A DNA stretch of 64,000 bases from Anticarsia gemmatalis. Lineage: Eukaryota > Arthropoda > Insecta > Lepidoptera > Erebidae. The notes beneath the pieces were generated by a model. It had not been told where the DNA came from. It ran no database searches and was given only the letters and a program-made list of their open reading frames with translations. How positions within the stretch are numbered: the first letter of the stretch is position 1; each line of letters begins with the position of its first letter. A program made the position numbers and the translations under genes. The stretch lies in contig NC_134746.1 of assembly GCF_050436995.1 (NCBI RefSeq), positions 13,576,501-13,640,500 on the forward strand, written 5' to 3'. Positions 13,701 through 28,700 of the stretch are shown here, in pieces.

Positions 13701-16700
13701 CTACTCAATCACGCCTAAACTACTGAACCAATTTGCATGAAATTTGGTAGGGAGATATTTTGATACCCGAGAAAGGACATAGGCTACTTTTTACCCCGGG
13801 AAAATGGCGCATTTCCCGGGAAAATTCAAGTGGCGAACTAAGTCGCGAATAGTCAATATTATAATGACATTGAAATAACAAAATTCCGTTGTCATGGCAA
13901 CTGTTTTAATGGCGGATATGCCTTAGCGCGACTTCGTTCTATTAAGAGATATAAATAATTTTGAGAATATTTTTCGTGAAAAAAAAAACATATTCTGTAT
14001 CATCACGCTACAACCAATAGGAGCAGAGTAACAGTAAAAAGTGTTACAAAAACGTGAAAAATTCTGACCCATTCTCTCTTATGTGACGCAAGCGAAGTTG
14101 CGCGGGTCAGCTAGTAGTAGATAATTTGTTAACGATTGTATGAGACTTTACAAAGTGATACTGTGAAGTGAAGTTTGATTGTAGTACGTAATTTACAGAA
14201 TTGGTTTTTGTGTAAGAATCATTAAAATTGGCTGAAGTCGCTAAATAAAGTTGGTTATTAAATGAAAGTACACGCTTTTTGGTGTTTGGACTTGAATTAA
14301 AGTGTTAACTAATAACAAACTTATCACACAGTATAATCTTATCACCAAGCGCCTCAGTGTGAGATGTAGGTCATAACCTAAGCTACGTGGATACTAGGCG
14401 GGCACCTATCATGGTGTCACCTACCGTATGTGTAAATACATTCAAAATGTCAGGCTCGTGAACGCTAATGGTTTTACCTAATTATTTCGATGATATTAAT
14501 AACTTTTAAAAATATCATAATAAGTACTAGCGGCTACCAACGAATGACCGGCAAAAATTTTATCTTCTTCTTCTTATCGTATGGTTAGTGGTCAACCTAG
14601 TGCCAAAGTTGTTCAAGCCGCCCGAAAGGCCTTTGACGTGGCTTAACGACTGTTATCTTAATTGACAACAACCGGGACCGACTTTTTACGTGCCCTCCGA
14701 AGCACGGAGACGCCCAGTTCAAATACCACTATGCGGTCACCCATCTATAGAATGACCGCGCCAACGTATGCTTAACCCACAGATCGTTAGCCGAACGGTG
14801 AGCGCAACTGGCTATGGACGTGGAAAATTTTATGAAACACGATCAGCGCCCCTAGCGAGTATTACAGGAACTAATTTTTAAATGTCAAACTCTCATGCAC
14901 AGTTGTACCGTCTGTAGAAAATTGCGTTACTGTAGCGTAAATACAAAGTTTACACCGTTTTATTTTTCTCGTTTAATAGCAATATGAACATTTTATAGTT
15001 GTCCAGTGCCAAGTGTAGTGAGAGTGGTTCACCACAGCAGGTGTATGTTGACCACCGTACTTTTAATGTCCTAGGTATTTGCTACAAGAATTTTTACTAT
15101 GGAGTTTTATTCTGAGTAAATTTTTGTGGTTAAGATTTTTAGGAAGTTTAAAGTGTTGGTTTGTTTCTTAGGTATTAAGTGCACTAAAAATTTCTAAATT
15201 AATTTAAGCACGGATAATAAACATTGTCTTTACATAATCTAAATTTGAGATAAAAAATATTTTTTTAAGAAAGCTTCTACTTACTAATCTAACTTTCAAG
15301 TGTAATAATAATTACATGGTGCAACAAAAGTCTACAAATATTTGTTTAATAACCGGGTTAAAATAATTAAGTTCTTTTTAAAAACATAGCTCTTGACTGC
15401 CCTTGCTTCGATATATTACCAGTTACCACAGACCAGTCACTTTTACCACTCCTCACAAGAAAAAGATCACAAAACTAAGCCGAGAATTTCTCCTCCCTAT
15501 CACATGGCCGTCCGCGACACCAAACACATAAGCAGACGAAAATATCCCAAGATTGGGAGCACTAGGTAACTAACTACGTATATAATGTACATATATGCAA
15601 CAAGTAGTACAATCAGTTCACAGCTGATCGCCCCCACCACTCGCCTGTTAAGATAACGCCTACAAAATGTGCTGAGCGCTTGCTTTGCAGCGACGTCTTA
15701 CATCAGCTATTTCTTGGGTATTTCTTGTCGGTTATATGTGTGGACCAGTGTGCAGATTACTGATATATGGTTTGGATTATTGCGTTTACTATGGGTCAGT
15801 TTTTTGGCAGTTAAGCGGCTGAAATAGCAGGTGTAAGGCATCTGACAAGATTAGTCAAAGGATTTTTTTTATTTTTTGGTCTTCAGTTACTAGGAAATGA
15901 AAACTTAGAATATGTCTTATCCTGTAGAGGCCTCAAAATCAACACTCACGTATTTACTTCGAGACTTACATCAACATTTAGTTCTGTGTTTTAACATATA
16001 GGTAGTTTTCAAAATTATGAAAATAATTTACCACCAACGCGCATTTTGTGTTACTGCCCTAGAATTAAAAAAATATTGCTTCGCATCGATATAGAATCAT
16101 TTAATCAAGCATGAAATCCCTCTCTGATACATTACATTCATATCTACATCACCCAAAAGTCGACTGGTGAAAAATGCCATTGGGATTAAGTTCGTCTTTA
16201 CACAGTTTAACGTATGATAGTTTTGAATACATAAATTAAGATCTATTTTCAAGCCCCATTTAATAGAGACCAAAACTATTCTTACTTAGTAATATTAGTC
16301 CTTTTACCGATACAACAATAGTTGAAACAATAAAATAAAAGGTAGTGCAACACTCTGTCTGCGCCTGATTTAGAACAGTCAAGCCAAATGCGGAAATAAA
16401 ACCATAGCCCGTTTACTTTGAAATAGCATTGTTCAGTGTTCACTGTTCATAGTTCATGTTGATTTTATATGTAGCTGTGAATATTTTACGTGTTACTGAA
16501 AAGTGCTTTTGTGTTTGATTTTATTACATAGATTTATTTATGTATTTTGGGTGTTGTGTAATAATTTGTTGGTTTAGTTTAGCTGACATTTGGGGAAATT
16601 ACATGTTTTTCAAATAAAATCAAGCGTGTTTTGTACTGATAGATTACTAGTTCTTGGATATAATTGATTGTCTTGCATTGTCTGTAGTAATTTTGTTGAT

Positions 16701-19700
16701 TTTCTTACAGCAAGTTCGTAGTTTTGCTTTTTAAGTTCTTTAACTTTATAGTTAAAATGTTCCTTGATACTTGCCAGGTTGCACTGTCTTAAAGGTAATG
16801 CAAGGCAATAAGCATGACTACAAAAAATTCACACTTATTTTCCTTTATCATCTATTTACTAATTATATTGAAACTTAATCCTGCTTCAAGGCCCAAAAAG
16901 GTAGCAGACACACAACATCTATTTCGAAAATCAGCCTCTAGACACAACAAATGATTCACATTCGACCTTAACACAAATTGTACATAAGTGCAACTGGCTT
17001 CACACACCTAGTACAACCGGCTATAATGACTTCACAGTCACATAGTGTTAAAATCTAAGAGATAGTGTTGATGGACACGCGGACGATGAGCTGTTACTAC
17101 AATAGATGGTCGTAGCACATAGTTAGGTCCAAGAGCACATCGTGAGTCATTTGGCAATCGACGCCGGACGGATAGGATGATAAGGGATGAGATGAAGCGA
17201 TTTTATTTTGATGTGACGTATTTTTTGTTGTTGAATTTTGGTTTTTAGAGTTTTAAAAATGGTAAATTTCTTGGTTAGAAAATGTGATTGTGTAGGTTGC
17301 TTTTATTTGTTTCTGATCTGTATATGAGACGACTAACGTTTTTTTTGAAAGTGGTATAATTTTGAGTTTAAAAGAGTTAAGAATGGTTAGTTTATTGGTA
17401 AGGGAATGTAATTATGACGGTTGCTTTTGTTTCTCTTATATCTATCGGTATACGAAACTATCAAATTTATTGTTGAAAGTGGTATTTAATGGTCTTTCTC
17501 TACTTTTCTTATACATACAAGAAAGATTGTTACAAAATTTTCCCTAGAGGTTCTTCTATTTGTTTAGAAAGACAACTCCCGGCCCTTAAAACTAATAATA
17601 GCGAACATAATCTATTGATTTAAAACGGCTCGGCTGTATAGTTAGCAAAGTTCTTGACTATAACTTCGACTACTACAGGTCAGAATTGAAGCACTAAGAA
17701 ACAATACGCAAAACTTTGTCAACAAAAAGTCGCAAGTGTGCGCGGGCCGTTACACAGTACTCTCATTATGCCACGAGTCCACGACAAAGTAGTAAAACTA
17801 TAAAATTCAACTGCGTACCGAACAATTAAGCGTCATGCCAAATGATTTCCGCGGCAATTTCCTGCCTTGGGCCCCGCCCCGTTCCCGAGCGTGACTCTTT
17901 CACGGCCACGCGAAATGACTTATGAATTACAACACTATTAATGAGTACAACACTATGAGTTAATTTGAGAACGTGTTATTTTTGAGTTTAGTGTGTTTTG
18001 CAGTTATTAATTATAAGACTTGATTTAGTGAATAGTTTGAACCTTGAAATTTAGTTTATTTTTAATGGGATCATTTAGTTGGCACGAATTTATTTGTATT
18101 AGCTAATAATACAGTTTAATGTAGTTTATTAGGTTTCGTGTCAAGTGGGTTTAATTATAATAGAAATTAGCTACATTTTTATGTTATGGAATTTAATTCA
18201 TTAACCAAATTATAGTACGCTTTTCGTGATTATACCTCATTATATTATTACTGGACAGCGACGTAATTTTTGAACTTTACTAGCTAACCCGTGCAGCTTC
18301 GGTCACGAATTTTCATTACATTTAATTTTTGGTTATTTTTACTCTCTATAAAATTTTGGGTGTCTTAAATCTATACTAATATTATAAAGCTGAAGAGTTT
18401 GTTTGTTTGTTTGATTGTTTGTTTGTTTGTTTGAACGCGCTGATCTCAGGATGTACTGGTCCGATTTGAAAAATTCTTTCAGTGTTAGATAGCCCATTTA
18501 TCGAGGAAGGTTATAGGCTATATAACATCACGCTACGGCCATTAGGAGCTGAGTGGCAACGAAAAATGTTACAAAAGCGGGGAAAATTATGTGACGCAAG
18601 CGAAGTTGCGCGGGTCAGCTAGTCTTAAATAAACACAATAATAAAAAACAACAAGTCGACTTGGTTAAGCTGAACTTGAGTTTTGCGCTAAGCAACACAT
18701 TTGCCGATTCATTTTTATGTATAGGATTACTCCAATTCATAGAAAAAGACTTTCTTTTGCCAGCCTGCATAAACCGTGTCAAAAACTGTAATCTAAAATA
18801 ATATAGAAAGTTTAAGTTTTACATTAACAAATGCAATAATACAATTTTTATTGTATCATACATTACGTAAATCAAATCGTGAATTCTAAATAGATTTGCG
18901 CTGCATCGATCATCACGCGTCGTTCCGTTACACGCTGCACGCTATCGCGCCGACACGCGTGATTTATGCCGCTGCCTGTATGTCCAGTTGTCTTTGCCTT
19001 CCGCACTGACAGCGCGGGAAAAAATATGTTCAGTTGCCATTTTATTTTTGTACATTGATTTTGAAATATTGTATTGAATTGTATGTGGGAGGTTTCTTTT
19101 ATTTGGCTGTAGTTTCGTGTTTATTTTATGTATTTTTGTTAGGTGTATGATTGTAGAGACATTTCTTGAAATGCAGAAGTAATGCGGCCTAGGACGGCTA
19201 AACTAAATGTCGTTATTGAACAAAAAACACGAACGTTTGCTCAGCAACGAAATAACTTGTAATATAAATATTTTTGACGCAGAAATCTTTGTTTAACTGA
19301 TCAAGTATAAAAATAGAAGCCTCTCAATTCTATGTAAAGTAAGATTTTAAGTGAATATATTTAAGATATTTTTCCTTTATAAAAGTCGGTTGTAACGTGA
19401 ATCGACGTATTACAAACATTAGTGCTTGTTCACGTTGGAACTCGCGGGCGCGGTGGCGGTCGCGAGCGCGGGGACGTGGCGATTTGTGTTCACGTTGGCC
19501 GCCAGGCGGGCGTTTGGCTCAAACTGGCTCAAACTGGTTGATCTTACTTGACATCGCGAGTGGATCGCGCCCGCCACCGCTAGTTCGACGTGAACACACA
19601 CGAACATCTTCACTTGTTTGATATTGGCGCGAGCGCGCCGCGCGGGCCGCGCGCGACGCCGCTAGCTCGCCCGCGACTTAGACCGCGCGAACGGTTTGTA

Positions 19701-22700
19701 CGTGAACACTTCGGTACATCGCCATATGTTTGATATTTCGCGACCGCGCCCGCCACCGCGCCCGCGAGTCAACGTGAATGAGCACTTAGAATTACCTCAA
19801 CTTTATCAATGAACATACCATTAAGTATATTATCACATCGCCACGTAACTACAAAGTATATAAGTAGAAACTACAAATTGCAACAATTCCCACGAATGTT
19901 ACTAATAAATAATAATTGTTTACGACTCCATTCCACTCTCGGCTCAAATATAACGCTACACTGTTCGCGGTGTGAGCAGTAATGTACTAAGTAAACAAAT
20001 GTAATAGTTAATCCTTGCTTGAAGTACTGTTGCAATGGCGCTGTTTTTATTAGTTATTCATTGATTTTAATCACTGTGTTTGTTAATTGAGTTTAATTTT
20101 ACAATAACTCAAATAAAACCTTTTGTCTTTCGTCTTGATAAGACTTACTTATATAAAAGTTATACAAGATTTTTGACTTGCTATGACTACCGATCTCGTA
20201 ATAAGACTGAAAAAGAAAATACTACGGTTATTGTAATTTGGAGTAGAAAACAAATAGTTTAACGCTGTTTATAGGTCACCCAGTTATGACTGAAGACAAA
20301 GATTGCAAATCTAATTGATCATCTACCATTGCTCTAACAACGACACGGAACACTGAACTACTGTATTCCTTATAAAAAAAGGTAATGGATAATTTATTGT
20401 CAAGTTTGGTTACAGTTGAATTATGGGAATGTGTGCATCAAGTCCAAGTAACTTTACATAACAACAGACACTTGCAAATTCAGAGCAAGGCTTCCATTAT
20501 ATCACTGCAATACTGCAATTATAAACGGAATTCCATCAGTTCGTGCGTAACATCGACACACACGTACAAACAACATAGCCTGAACGAAAACATATCGGCA
20601 GGAGATTAACCGAATTATTGTATGAAGTGTAAACAAATACAATATACTGTAATTGCTTTAATTAATGGCTGATGCACGGAAGAACGAGTTAGATCGACTG
20701 GTTTATGAAGAAACTGAAATGACTGTTCATAATAATATGACTCTATAGAATTGACTCTATGTACATAATCTTAATAAATTCTAGGGTTTATATGACTTAT
20801 CACCTTTTATTTACTTAGATTATACACCGATTGTGCAGTTTATTTTGAGAAAATATACCCTATATCCTATCATTATAAACTTTTAAAGAAAAGCTCATAT
20901 CCATGTATTGAGAATCACAATGTACCAATGTACATACTCTTCGGCAGGTCACTTTTTACTATCTTGCGCTGGTCTCATCCATTGCAGGTATAATGTTATC
21001 TTTTTAATGTGTAAAAAAGGAGCTGACGTAGGCACAAACAAATAAATAAAATTGTTAGTGCACGAGTGTTTACAGCGTGAAGAACGTTATCGTTCCTCGA
21101 AAGAAATCTTATAATGTTTTTATTTATTTTAACCTCAAAATACTTATCAAATTGATCGGCCGAATTATTCACAAAAACAAACGAATAACATTTCATTATC
21201 ATCAAAATATCACCTGTAATTTCACGTTTTATTTCGAAAACATTAAATCTCTCCCGCCGACTGGGCTGTTTAATCATCAATAAGTAAAACAATGTTTGAA
21301 AACTTCGGACAAGCGTGCATACGTATTTTTGTCGTAATTGCTAACAAACTGACAATAATACAATCAAAAACAATAAATCTGACTGTTTCTGTAAACACAA
21401 CAGACGTATGCACCGTGCGTGCACGAAATGTGTATTAAATATATATTAAACATCATTTCGTAATACTCTGGTAATGTTTGAGTTTGCTCCGAATAAAACC
21501 TTCCTGGTTTTCCCCGCAATTGTTTTGGCGGGAAATTTGACACTAATGACATTATAACATTTTCTAGTCTATGGACTTGGAAAAGTATAATCCTTTTTTT
21601 AATAAGGTAGTTTTAGCAATGGATGAACTGAAAAAGCATTTTATTAATTTAAGCAACGCTATCCACAATCATATTTCATATTAATTGAATAGTTGTGAAT
21701 TTATCAATGATGCAATAGCGAGGCAATGCGTCATTTTGCGCCATTACCAGTTGTTAACAGACGGAAACAAGGCAAGAGTTATGTGTCAACTGACATAGAG
21801 CCTATGTCCTAATTTATAGTGTTTGATATAGGTATAGAAGGATATAGGTATTGTTTCAAATGAAATATCAAATCAAATTAATAATTCATTAATAGAAATG
21901 AAAATAATAATGCTATTAATAATTTAAGATTATCTGTCACTTTCATAATTGCTACAAAAATATTGAATATACTTTGGTAAATATCTTGTTAATAGTAAAT
22001 TAAACAATAAAACTACTCAATATCTAAAAATCTGTTTTGTTGACTCACTGCTGTCCAACTGTTATGGTAGGGTGTCTACCCGAACGATAAGAGATATCTT
22101 TACATAGTAATGGAAAAGTTCATAACCCTGCTACTAGAATAAAGAAGGCCTTATTCAAAATATTTATAGCTTTTCATTTCACGTTCAATTTACACGCCAT
22201 TGGAGATAAACCTGCCACTGATCTGGCAACCAATACCTACTTCGTAATCAACTAGCAAGAACTAATCGAGTTCTGTTTATTATAAGCGATAAGAGCACTA
22301 ATGCAGAGGCATAATGTATGACCACTACTCGGATTAGAACCCACGTCCCGCGGGCGTTGTGGTCGAGAGCCGGTGTTACCCTAAAATATGGTTGGTAGCT
22401 GCCAACGTAGGCTTGGCCAGAGATATAGATAATGTATTGAAATAATAGGAGAGCATCAGACTACGTCCCTGTACGGACATAATGGTAAAGTAATGCGTGT
22501 TGTTTAGTTGCTGCCAATAGGTTTTGTGGTGTTAGGGGAACGTATTAGGTTATTATCGAAGAGTACGCAGTAATATGGATTGTTTAAGAAGTGGGATGCA
22601 GTTTTAATTATAGACGAATTTTTCTTGAAGATTAGTAAATGTAGATTTTAAAGCTCAAAAGAGATTATTTTTACATACTACTGTTACCATTCACTACATA

Positions 22701-25700
22701 GAGATATATTCTTAGCCGGCGAATATATATTGTTTAAAATGGCTACAAAAGCTTTGAATAAGAAGAAAGGAAACAAAAAAATATTCGCTGTCGAAAAATA
22801 CGAATACGACATATTTTTTATTATCCCTTTCATCAGCAGAACAGATCCGACCAGAACAGAACTTGATCCAAAAGCTTAACTCAAATGGCGATTATCATCA
22901 ACCTAACTAAGCTCTAATCACAACAGAACTGATAACAATCTCTACGACGTGACACATAACCTCAAATGTACCAGCAGTAGCGTGTCACAATGGTCTAGTA
23001 CATCTTACATAATAGACCCTACCTTGTCTCCACACAATGCTCGGCTCGCTCTATTAACTCGTAACCACGGACCAATAAGTTTCATCATCGAAACAAAGTA
23101 TAAACGTATTGTTTATGTTTACGAAATTACTGTACTGTTGTACTAGATGCTCTAGATTTTTAAAAATATTTTTTGCGGGCCCCTATGTAACTATTGAAAA
23201 CAAAGTTTTAGCCACCAAAATACTAAAATATGTAGCAACTAACATGAAAACTTAAATGCAAAACTCATAACTATTGGTTTCTACCTAAATAGCGATTGAT
23301 TATTTTATTACGACTCTATACTTAATCATAAAGTTGTTGATAAGCATCAATTCCCCTCTTTTTTCTCTTTAATAATTACTAAAAATTAGATAGTATTCTA
23401 AACAAATAAGCCCGATTCTGCCCACTTAGGATTCCAATGTTATAGTATCATCAATTTAATTAACTAACTGTAAACTGCAACGAAAACTTCTACACAAAAA
23501 ATCACTGCACTTTATTAAAACGGGTTGAAAAGGGTCCTAGCAATAAAAAGCGCGAAAAACGCACACGATTACTTAAAATGAAAAGATATTGACTCTAACT
23601 TACGGGACTCTATACCAATGTATATCTGTTTCAATTCACACGATTCTCTTCCCATGGGAGGGGATGGGATAGATATATTTTTGGCGCGTACTCAGGAGAG
23701 AGATTGACAGTGCATGTTGGAGCCAGAGATTACATAAGTATACTACCATAGAGTTCAGACCAAGTAGACTGACACTGTAAAGAGGTTTGATAATGATATT
23801 ATTTTCTAGATATCTGATTGCAATATTAGATCAAAGTGCGTCAAGAAGCTTTGATTTTGTTGACTGTTATTATATATTTTTAGTTATTGATTGTAACATA
23901 ACTCTAAAATACTTATAATAGTAGTTTTATTTGTTTTCATTCATTTTTTAACCCGTTAGGATCACACTGCTATGTGAGCAAGAGTCTCCCCCCGAATTGA
24001 GAGAGGGGTTAGACCTTGAGTCCACCACGCCGGCCAAGTGCGGGTTGGAGACTGCACGTCCTCAAAAATGCATTAAACTTATTAATAATTAAAGTTTAAA
24101 ATTAACTGAACTAATTTCATCTGTCATCAACAAAAACAAGGAACTATCCCAAAGAATGATAGTCAACACGCATTTTAATTAGAATTACGGGGAGGCATCT
24201 TGGCAGCGCCTCTCGGAGACGTGACCTCACATAATGTGCCCTAGAACTCATGATAAGCTTGGGGACCTCCTCAAACAACGCTTGAACGTCATAGTTTTAT
24301 ATTTTTACGGCTAATCATGTGTGATGAAAGTTAAGGAAGTTGGTTGTTAAAAGTACTGGTAAAGTAATGTCTGTGCAGAAACAAAATTAATTTAAAAAAC
24401 ATTGAGACGATTACCGAGCCCTTTACTCTAAATTTACCTATTTTACAAAAAAGTTCTCTACAAAAAAGGTTGGACGAATAATGTACTCTAAAGTGTAGCC
24501 GGCCAAATGGCATCAAGAAAATAAAGAAAAAGCCATTTAATACAGAAAAATAATAATAAAAAAAAACTTTAACGGCATCCCAAAATTCTTTTGACAACAA
24601 ATGGCCAGTAGCTTTGATAAACGAATAAAAAAGTTTCAATACAATTTAATTGCCGTTCCATAATTCAAAATTATGTGACGCTTGATCGCAATAATTATAG
24701 AGAACATGTCGAACTCAATCGAATGTTTCATTAATAAGTAATTCAGTATTTAATATCGCACAAGAAAACTACAGCATTGATTACATAAATAGTCAAAAAT
24801 GTAAAACAAATAACAGTTGACCTTAGCCCAAAGACCTACAAAGACAACAACTCGAGAACATCATAACGTTTCAGAACGAACTCCTAAATAGTGCAAAATG
24901 CGTTCCATTCGGATAAACACGGCTATTTAGCTTAATAAAGTGGGAATTAGGTCAGAGGGAGTCATTTGGGGTGTAATATAGGGGTGATAATCAACTGATA
25001 TTAACTGTCAAGTAAGATACTCGCGCATTTTTATACTGATGATCTGTTTAAGGGGAGTTTCTGTGGTTAAGACTTTAGTTGCGATTTGTCGGAAGGGATT
25101 TGAAATTTTATTTGCTGAAGTTTTGCTTTTTATGGTAAATGCTAAGTTACACTTCTGACTATCAACTTAACTTCTATTTGAAGAAACTACTGCTCTTTGA
25201 AAAGTACCTAACACACTTGAAAAAGAGAATTGAATAACCTAAACATAATTATAGTTGCATATTACATACTTTCGAAACATAAATTAAAAATATGATATGT
25301 ATGTGTTTAAAATTATTCCGTTTCAAAAGCCAAAGTAAGCAACAATCTTTATCAAAGCGACAATAATCCAATCGTGCGTTTTTTAATCGTCGCAGTCGTA
25401 TCAGCGGTACGTGTCAGTTTGGCGGCCAACGACAGTCGAGCACATTAGCATGCTGTTCATATTTGCATTCATTACTCTGAGGGGTTAATAAAAACATTGT
25501 CAGTTGCCAACGCTGGGCTACTACCCCCCCACTACCCCTATTTACAACCCTCTATCATTTGTGGCAGATTAAAATTGTTTGGGGTGATTTTATTTTTTAA
25601 TATTGTTGGTTGATTTGCTAATATTTATTTTTATAATATTTATTTTATTTGTGAATACTTGGTAATAGTTGCTTACTTTATCGCTAGACTTAAGACCTTT

Positions 25701-28700
25701 ATTTTATGAAAAATATTTATCATTGAAGCTACGCATTTTAGTAGCTTGGTAAAACAAAAAAAAATCTTGTAATTTAAAGCAATTAAACTATGACAACTGA
25801 TGAAATACGACCGCATTATAAAAACAAATTAAAACTCATTTCCTAATGAAAATAGTATCAAATACACCTATACCTAATAAAACTAAACACAATTTCTAAT
25901 TTACGTAACATTTTAAAAACTATTTCACAGATTTTACGTATTTTTTCCACGTTTTTCAGCTTGTTCCCGGTCCTAACAGTTTTCAATGGCGATGGCCGCG
26001 GGGCGCGAAAGCACTGAAAACACTCAGTTACCTAGGACGTAAACTGAAAATAAAATGAGCCGCGCTAAAATGAAAAATCCCAGTAAAAAATGCTTGTTTT
26101 AATTGAAAATTTACTCTATTATTTGTGAAACTATACCGTGTTGTGTGAATTTCGTGCTTTTGTTTCGTTTGTAAAAGGTTTTCTTAGTTTTAAGTAAGTA
26201 GGTATGTTTATTTCTTTCGCTTTCTTTTTTCGTTTATTTTTTATACAATATGGCAATTTGATACTTAACTATTACTTATCTATTAAGGTATCATTAAAAA
26301 GAATCTACTTTCCATGTAATTTCAAGCACCGGTTGGTCTCGAAAAAACCTTTTTAGGCGCACCTATGCGCATAATCTATGTTTTTTACTTTACTCAAAAT
26401 TTTTTACTATAGCTAAGTTTCAAACTTCACAATTCTTTATAAAGACTATTGCGCGCTAAAATCCCGAATGCTACAAAAACCAACATATTTAATGAAAAGT
26501 TTCACCCTACATGACATATTATTATTTATATACTTTATAATAGACAGATAACTGTAACGATTACACAGTAACAAATTAAAGGCTTACGGGGAATGTTCCG
26601 TTAATCTTTGTAATACGTTAACACGGAACTAAGTCGTGTAATCCACTGCGATCTAATTATGTCAGCACACACCATTACAAGCTTGTTTTATAATATACTG
26701 TTATCTTGTGGAAATTCGACGAAAGTTATATATATATAAAATATATATACTGGTTTTTTAATAATTTAAATGCTATTGGATTATATAATATCGCTTCTAC
26801 ACTAAACTAATATTAGTGTAACGGATATTATCATAAAAATAATTAATAATTAATTGTAATAGTTTTTATAATTGTGTACACACATAAAAAAAAAATTCTG
26901 TCACCGATGTAGGTACTTATTCTGTGGTAAAAGTTTGCTTTTTGAGTTAAAAACTATTATTGTTTCGTAAAAAATATTTTTGTTCACAAAATAGATTGTA
27001 CAAAAAAATCTAATGCTCTTAAATATTGCATACAATAAACCAATAAACAATTCTAGTCGTACTCACTGTACCGAGACGTAAAACCGAACTATGCACTCTG
27101 TAAATTACCAAAATATTTTGATTACCCCGAATTCCGGATTCCCGATTAACGGCCCCGTTCGAACGATCGTTAAAGCGGCAAAAATAATAAAAAAATATAT
27201 ATTGTGAAACGGCTGGCAACACTGGCGTACTAATTATAGTGTGATTATTTTGCTTGGCCTTTGTTTATGTGTAGCCCACCTTTATGTTGCGACACACCGT
27301 TTATGAGTAACGAATACAACTAGATTTATTGTTTATTTGTTTAAAGTTAAAAGTTTCACGGTTTTAATATTCAGACGTGTTGTTGTTATGTTTCAGTGTG
27401 TTCGTGAAAATGTACTGAAACTTTACCTACTGTAAGAGTCGGACTTTCGCGTTAATTTCAGTATTCTTTTATGTAATGAATATGCAACGTGAAAGTTTAT
27501 AAGTTATGACTCGTAGAGTACCAAATATAGATTTAGTTACAAATTAAACACTTAAGTACTATTATTATTACGAGAGTGAAAATACCTACACCATAATCCT
27601 AACATCTTGTCATATGACGATCACTTCACGCCACAGATGTAGAAAACTTACATTAAAAATTACGTGACAATCTCAAAGTTTTAAAACTTTAAAGTCCAGT
27701 AAATAGCTACTCAATCAGTACCTAGTACTTAAGTTTCAATGTGAGACCTCCCGCATTTCGCATAAAAATATAATATCTAGTTTTTATTGAATTTATTCCA
27801 AGTGATGAAGAAAGCCGTCACATGACATTATACAAACTACACAACTTGTAATATTAGTCATTTCTGTTTAAAAAAAATCTCAATATTTTACGTTTTCTAA
27901 AATTCTGGGTTATCCAAGCCACGAACAATAAACTGTTAACGATCCAAAGACAATGATTTATTTTTAAATGTCTGTACGCGTGTTACGTTGAAACAAAAAA
28001 TATTTGCGGCTGTCAACAAACTGTCAAAAGCTATCTGGCAAAGTGATAATTTCAGGAATGACACGTTTCAGTCGATATTTCAACAGTGATCGGCTACTAG
28101 TCAAGGTAAAATTATTACCAGCTGACGCTAATTTTCATTTTGATGAAAAACTATCGAATAAAATGGTGTTACAAATTGTCAGTTCTATCTGGGGGCACGG
28201 AAGTGCCCCCGCAAGTCGAGCAAAAAAAAAGCGGCACGGCCGTAACATCCTTTTCTCGAAGCAATTCGGGCTATTTTTGACACCCCTATAATTTCGTTGT
28301 GGATAAAACAAGAAGCCTGGATTTTCAGCAACTAATCAGTCATTGTATAAACGCGGTATATTTAAAATTTCAGTCAATTTGAACCAGTAGTTTAAGAATG
28401 ACAACTTGTTAAAATTTTGAATTTTGTCACTCACTGATTCACTGACTCACTGACTCACCGATCATCAAAAGTCTAAGGTACTTCTAGCAGACTTAGAAGC
28501 TTAAAATTTAGAATACAAATAGGGTTTAGTGTCTTAATCATGGGAAAAATTCAATATTTTCTAATTTCGGTCAAGTTTTCTAAATACACTAACTGCAACA
28601 ATAACTTTGTAATCCCATATAAATGTATAAGATTACAAGGTTACATTTGCAGTTAATGAATTAAATTATTATTTCTGTAGAAAATAAAATAAATAGATGT

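Noticed and set aside
19397..19621. Open frames on both strands of a GC-rich segment
   Set aside because: They lie in the Harbinger-like MITE; arginine-rich composition follows from the GC-rich inverted repeats.
24331..24639. 102-codon minus-strand open frame rich in F, Y and L
   Set aside because: Longer than expected in AT-rich DNA, but with no recognisable domain, no innexin similarity and no plausible splice context. Possibly a transposon relic; not supportable as a gene.
26729..26752. ATATATATATAAAATATATATA as a hairpin or origin
   Set aside because: Simple AT repeat of a kind expected in such AT-rich DNA.
28004..28291. 95-codon plus-strand open frame
   Set aside because: It runs through a dispersed repeat with a GC hairpin; no domain is recognisable.
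28429..28460. Repeated ACTCACTGA words as a CRISPR-like array
   Set aside because: Units of 8 bp without spacers, inside a dispersed repeat in a eukaryotic genome.
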